DNA of 64,000 nucleotides from Aeromonas rivuli (lineage in GTDB: Bacteria; Pseudomonadota; Gammaproteobacteria; Enterobacterales; Aeromonadaceae): positions 56,761-120,760 of the forward strand of contig NZ_CDBJ01000062.1 of assembly GCF_000820045.1 (NCBI RefSeq). Direction: 5' to 3'. The position numbers were made by a program, and so were the translations under genes. Numbering within the stretch: position 1 is the first letter of the stretch; every line of letters starts with the position of its first letter. Of the stretch, positions 59,452 through 64,000 are shown in pieces. The notes under the pieces are model-generated. The model did no database searches. It was given only the letters and a program-made list of their open reading frames with translations, and was not told the DNA's origin.

Positions 59452-61122
59452 TTACTCACCCTTGGCTGCTTTGAACGCTTCCATCATAGCATTGCTGAAC
59501 ACAACTTCTTCTTGTTGGTTCAGGCTATCGATAGCAACGCGCTCGTCAGCTTCGTCCTTAGCACGGACGGACAGGCTAACGGTGCGGTTCTTACGATCAA
59601 CACCCATGAATTTGGCTTCAACTTCGTCACCAACAGACAGAACCAGCGTCGCGTCTTCTACGCGGTCACGGGCTGCATCGGAGGCACGCAGGTAGCCTTC
59701 AACGCCGTCAGCCAGTTCGATCACGGCACCTTTGGCATCAACCTCGGTAACCTTACCGATCACAATAGCACCTTTCTTGTTGTCAGCCAGGTACTTGTTG
59801 AACGGGTCTTCTTCGATCTGCTTGACGCCCAGGGAGATGCGCTCGCGCTCTGGATCCACTTGCAGAACAACGGCTTCGATCTCGTCGCCTTTCTTGAATT
59901 CACGCACGGCTTCTTCGCCCTGGTTGTTCCAGGAGATGTCAGACAGGTGAACCAGGCCGTCGATGCCGCCATCCAGACCGATGAAGATACCGAAGTCAGT
60001 GATGGACTTGATCTTGCCGGAAACACGGTCGCCTTTGGCGTGAGTTTCGGCAAACAGCTGCCACGGGTTGGATTTGCACTGCTTCAGACCCAGGGAGATA
60101 CGACGACGTTCTTCGTCGATATCCAAGACCATGACATCTACCAGGTCGCCAACGTTGACAACTTTGGACGGGTGGATGTTTTTGTTGGTCCAATCCATCT
60201 CGGAAACGTGTACCAGGCCTTCAACGCCTTCTTCGATTTCAACGAAGCAGCCGTAGTCGGTCAGGTTGGTCACGCGGCCGGACAGACGGGTGGTCTCCGG
60301 GTAACGCTTGGCGATAGCAACCCAGGGATCTTCGCCCAGCTGCTTCAGACCCAGGGATACACGGGTACGCTCGCGGTCAAACTTCAGTACCTTGACGGAG
60401 ATCTCGTCGCCAACGTTGACGATTTCGGAAGGATGCTTAACGCGCTTCCACGCCATGTCGGTGATGTGCAGCAGGCCGTCAACACCGCCCAGATCTACGA
60501 ATGCACCGTAGTCGGTCAGGTTCTTAACGATACCCTTAACTTCTTGACCTTCTTGCAGGTTGGCCAGCAGGCTTTCGCGCTCGGAGGTGTTCTCGGTTTC
60601 GATCACGGCACGACGGGAAACCACAACGTTGTTGCGCTTCTGGTCCAGCTTGATGACCTTGAACTCGAGTTCTTTGTTTTCCAGGTGAGCGGTGTCACGG
60701 ATCGGACGCACGTCAACCAGAGAACCCGGCAGGAAGGCACGGATGCCATTCAGTTCAACGGTGAAACCACCCTTGACCTTGCCGTTGATGATACCGATAA
60801 CGGTAGCTTGCTCTTCGTAAGCCTTCTCAAGCTGCAGCCAGGCTTCGTGGCGCTTGGCTTTTTCGCGGGACAGCTTGGTTTCGCCGAAACCATCTTCGAT
60901 AGAGTCCAGAGCTACGTCGACAGTGTCACCTACGTTGATTTCCAGCTCGCCCAGGGCGTTCTTGAATTCTTCAGCAGGAATGGCAGACTCGGATTTCAGA
61001 CCGGCATCAACCAGTACGAAACCGTTCTTGATACCAACGACGGTACCCTTAACGATGGAACCTTGACGGGTTTCAACGGAATTCAGGGACTCTTCAAAGA
61101 GTTGAGCAAAAGATTCGATCAT
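59452..61122 (-). CDS. rpsA: 30S ribosomal protein S1
   Basis: This 556-residue protein carries six S1 OB-fold repeats (about 21-87, 105-171, 192-260, 277-347, 364-434 and 451-520). The first two bind the ribosome and the rest bind mRNA. ATG 61122 ([13 protein letters not shown]) was chosen. No strong Shine-Dalgarno precedes it, as is normal for autoregulated rpsA. Its codon use is noticeably more biased than its neighbours, consistent with high expression. It lies 93 bp downstream of cmk. Confidence 0.98.
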   Translation of the reverse strand: MIESFAQLFEESLNSVETRQGSIVKGTVVGIKNGFVLVDAGLKSESAIPAEEFKNALGELEINVGDTVDVALDSIEDGFGETKLSREKAKRHEAWLQLEKAYEEQATVIGIINGKVKGGFTVELNGIRAFLPGSLVDVRPIRDTAHLENKELEFKVIKLDQKRNNVVVSRRAVIETENTSERESLLANLQEGQEVKGIVKNLTDYGAFVDLGGVDGLLHITDMAWKRVKHPSEIVNVGDEISVKVLKFDRERTRVSLGLKQLGEDPWVAIAKRYPETTRLSGRVTNLTDYGCFVEIEEGVEGLVHVSEMDWTNKNIHPSKVVNVGDLVDVMVLDIDEERRRISLGLKQCKSNPWQLFAETHAKGDRVSGKIKSITDFGIFIGLDGGIDGLVHLSDISWNNQGEEAVREFKKGDEIEAVVLQVDPERERISLGVKQIEEDPFNKYLADNKKGAIVIGKVTEVDAKGAVIELADGVEGYLRASDAARDRVEDATLVLSVGDEVEAKFMGVDRKNRTVSLSVRAKDEADERVAIDSLNQQEEVVFSNAMMEAFKAAKGE

Positions 61123-61215
61123 TGTTTGTGTCACAAATGAAACATCCACTAGCAATCCGGCACCAGCGGGGTTGTTTGAAATAATCTGCTCCATCCTTGG
61201 CGCAGACGACTGATG

Positions 61216-61908
61216 TCAGCGTGAGCTGACATCATTGAGTTGTTGCTTTGCATAGGATAATACCGTTGCCAGTACTTCCTCTATGGTCAGCGCGGTGGAA
61301 TCCACCACCAGGGCATCTTCAGCCGCTTTCAGTGGCGCTACGGCGCGATTTCTGTCGCGGTCATCACGTTCCTGAATCTCGGTTAAAAGACGCTCAAAGT
61401 TAACATCAAAGCCCTTATCTTGCAACTGCTTATAGCGGCGCTGGGCCCGCTCCTCGGCGCTTGCGTCAAGGAAAATCTTGATCTCTGCTTCGGGGAAAAC
61501 CACAGTGCCCATGTCGCGGCCATCGGCGATGAGGCCCGGGGTCTGACGAAATGCGCGCTGGCGGCGCAGCAGGGCTTCACGCACTCGCGGGAAAGCGGCA
61601 ACCTTGCTGGCCGCATTACCCACCGTCTCGGTGCGTATGGTGCGGGAGACGTCTTCGCCCTCCAGCACCACCTTCATGTGGCCATTTTCGACCGGAAACT
61701 GCACATCCAGATTGGCGGCCAGGGGGACCAGCGCCGCTTCACTCTCGAGCTCCACATCATGATGCAGCGCCGCCAGGGCGAGTACCCGGTAGATGGCACC
61801 GGAATCCAGCAGCTGCCAGCCCAGCTGTTCGGCCAGCAGTTGGCACAGGGTGCCTTTACCGGCACCGCTCGGGCCATCGACTGTCATTACGGGGGCCATT
61901 TGGGACAT
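61216..61908 (-). CDS. cmk: Cytidylate kinase
   Basis: This 230-residue kinase phosphorylates CMP and dCMP. P-loop [12 protein letters not shown] (about 10-21), [11 protein letters not shown], the [12 protein letters not shown] block and the CMP-specific insert are present. ATG 61908 ([13 protein letters not shown]) follows AGGAGATAT. The frame is open far upstream, but this is only the complement of ribA. First gene of cmk-rpsA-ihfB. Confidence 0.96.
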   Translation of the reverse strand: MSQMAPVMTVDGPSGAGKGTLCQLLAEQLGWQLLDSGAIYRVLALAALHHDVELESEAALVPLAANLDVQFPVENGHMKVVLEGEDVSRTIRTETVGNAASKVAAFPRVREALLRRQRAFRQTPGLIADGRDMGTVVFPEAEIKIFLDASAEERAQRRYKQLQDKGFDVNFERLLTEIQERDDRDRNRAVAPLKAAEDALVVDSTALTIEEVLATVLSYAKQQLNDVSSR

Positions 61909-62163
61909 AACATATCTCCTGCACTTGATGTTGCGCATCATCCCGGCGGGGATGAGGTAATGGGCGCAGAGTATACCCAAATGTGAGGTCGCTGGCAGTC
62001 GCCAACGCACAGTTCCGCGTAAAAGCTGTCGTAACTGAGGTTTTTGTGTACAAGGTTTCTTCTGGGGATTCAGACTCTTCCCGACGGGTTCTGATGGTCG
62101 CGGAGCCCGAGGCGCGCTAAACTGATCCCCTTTTTTCGCGTCCTCGTTGTTAAGGAGTACCCC

Positions 62164-62757
62164 ATGAGTAGCATTACTCTCGTGGCCAAATCCAAATTGC
62201 CGACCCCTTGGGGCACCTTCACCCTGGTGGGCTTCCAGGAAGTTGGCACAGGTAAAGATCATGCCGCCCTGATGATGGGCGATGTCAGCGGTGATGAACC
62301 CGTCCTCGGCCGCATTCATTCCGAGTGTCTCACCGGTGATGCCCTGTTCAGCTTGCGCTGCGACTGTGGTTTTCAGCTGCAGGCCGCGCTGCAGCATATT
62401 GCCGAAGCCGGTCGGGGCGTGCTCCTCTATGTGCGCCAGGAAGGACGGGGGATCGGCCTGCTCAACAAGATCCGAGCCTATCATCTGCAGGATCAAGGCG
62501 CCGATACGGTCGAGGCCAATGTGGCCCTGGGCTTTGCTGCGGACATGCGCGATTACACTATCTGCGCCGACATGCTCAAGGCACTCGAGATCAAGAGTCT
62601 GCGTCTGATGACCAATAATCCACGCAAGGTCAAGGCGATGGAGAGTTTCGGCATCCCCGTCACCGAGCGGGTGCCACTGCAAGAGGGGCGCAATCCCCAC
62701 AACGAGTTTTATCTCGCCACCAAGGCGAACAAGCTCGACCACATGCTGAAGAAATAA
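62164..62757 (+). CDS. ribA: GTP cyclohydrolase II
   Basis: This 197-residue enzyme opens GTP for riboflavin synthesis. Zinc-binding Cys are in [17 protein letters not shown] (about 55-71). The DxxxR-type [18 protein letters not shown] block and the R in [10 protein letters not shown] are present. It is a stand-alone RibA, not fused to RibB. ATG follows AAGGAGT. It ends at an 18-bp inverted repeat. Confidence 0.96.
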   Translation: MSSITLVAKSKLPTPWGTFTLVGFQEVGTGKDHAALMMGDVSGDEPVLGRIHSECLTGDALFSLRCDCGFQLQAALQHIAEAGRGVLLYVRQEGRGIGLLNKIRAYHLQDQGADTVEANVALGFAADMRDYTICADMLKALEIKSLRLMTNNPRKVKAMESFGIPVTERVPLQEGRNPHNEFYLATKANKLDHMLKK

Positions 62758-62775
62758 CCCCCCGCTCTTGCACCA

Positions 62776-62815
62776 CGCAATAAAAACGCCTCCGATGGGA
62801 GGCGTTTTTATTGCG
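62776..62815 (+). terminator. ribA terminator (also toward cysB)
   Basis: CGCAATAAAAACGCCTCC (62776-62793) and GGAGGCGTTTTTATTGCG (62798-62815) form a perfect 18-bp inverted repeat with loop GATG. It acts as a bidirectional terminator between convergent ribA and cysB. Confidence 0.92.
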
Positions 62816-62873
62816 CATGAGATAGTCCGTTACAGCTCTTTTTACTTGGTCATCGTTAAAGTGCCAGTCCCCG

Positions 62874-63875
<1,002 letters not shown>

Positions 63876-63892
63876 CTAATACTAACAAACTT

Positions 63893-64000
63893 TTAGTTAT
63901 TAGCCTTCGTTTCTGTCATGGGCTGTGACAGCAGGAAATCTCGCAGGGCCCGATTGGCCAGAGAGAGGGGATCCCCCCGCTGTATAGGCTCTAGTGAATC
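63893..64000 (-). CDS. 3' end of an unidentified gene (partial at window edge)
   Basis: The last 35 codons of a minus-strand frame run off the right edge and end in TAA at 63893-63895. The visible tail includes IQRGDPLSLANRALRDFLL and ends TETKANN. The composition looks like genuine coding sequence, and a regulator-like C-terminus is possible, but I do not recognise the family. Its stop lies 44 bp upstream of the cysB start. Confidence 0.5.
   Translation of the reverse strand, partial: DSLEPIQRGDPLSLANRALRDFLLSQPMTETKANN

Noticed and set aside
61909..62742. Long open frame extending cmk upstream by 278 codons
   Set aside because: It is the complement of ribA and its leader. Cytidylate kinase homology begins at ATG 61908 with a good ribosome site.

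Overview
The window is a stretch of gammaproteobacterial chromosome, very probably Aeromonas. GC content is high, the genes are close to Vibrio and enterobacterial orthologues, and the gene order mixes both: psp-sap, trxB/lrp/ftsK/lolA/rarA/serS, aat/bpt/infA/clpA/clpS/cspD and cmk/rpsA/ihfB/lapAB/pyrF. An alanine dehydrogenase gene sits between lrp and trxB, and phhAB lies next to tyrR. The genus is inferred from these features and not proved. There are no insertion sequences, prophage genes, CRISPR arrays or defence islands. This is core genome, so the interest lies in small features between and inside familiar genes.

Layout. 1-588 has no gene but carries a pair of DnaA-box-like 9-mers. 0.6-6.8 kb: a YbjL-type transporter and a two-gene RND efflux pump. 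6.9-12.7 kb (minus): an acyl-CoA synthetase, YfcL, an ATP-NAD-kinase-like protein and a yfiR-yfiN-yfiB cyclic-di-GMP module. 12.9-15.8 kb (minus): tyrR and the phenylalanine hydroxylase genes phhAB. 16.0-20.2 kb (minus): the phage-shock operon pspA-pspB-pspC-ycjX with ycjF behind a sigma-54 promoter, and pspF divergent from it. 21.5-27.0 kb: sapABCDF. 27.2-30.8 kb: miaE, a Yip1 protein and cvpA-purF. 30.9-38.9 kb (minus): an AbgT-type transporter, serS, rarA, lolA and ftsK. 39.0-41.9 kb: lrp, ald, trxB. 42.1-47.5 kb: an N-end-rule block (aat, bpt, clpA, clpS) with infA and cspD. 47.6-50.6 kb: tRNA-Ser(GGA), ybjN, a DUF1704 metallopeptidase-like gene and tdk. 50.7-53.2 kb: an NhaC-family transporter under a lysine riboswitch, and hns. 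53.3-57.4 kb: a PduO-type adenosyltransferase, a DUF3820 gene, queE, queC, a frameshifted DTW-domain gene, rhombosortase and pyrF. 57.4-62.8 kb: lapB, lapA, ihfB, rpsA, cmk and ribA. 62.9-64.0 kb: cysB and the 3' end of an unidentified gene.

The least expected observations are these. (1) Between pspB and pspC lie two tandem 98-bp copies that include the pspB 3' end. Each makes a 33-codon reading frame with its own Shine-Dalgarno, coupled through ATGA overlaps, so pspB and pspC are joined by a four-step relay. (2) The three gaps in sapABCDF are likewise spanned by short reading frames that start on the upstream stop codon and end at the next start. (3) SapD and SapF both carry Asn where ABC ATPases normally have the H-loop His. 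(4) The DTW gene is split by an apparent one-base loss in a C run. (5) A tRNA-Ser 5' fragment and a three-way-junction-like palindrome lie just upstream of the intact tRNA-Ser gene. (6) The DUF1704 protein has a HExxxH plus Glu zinc-site signature. Coordinates were read by eye. Functional calls rest on recognised family motifs, not on database searches.
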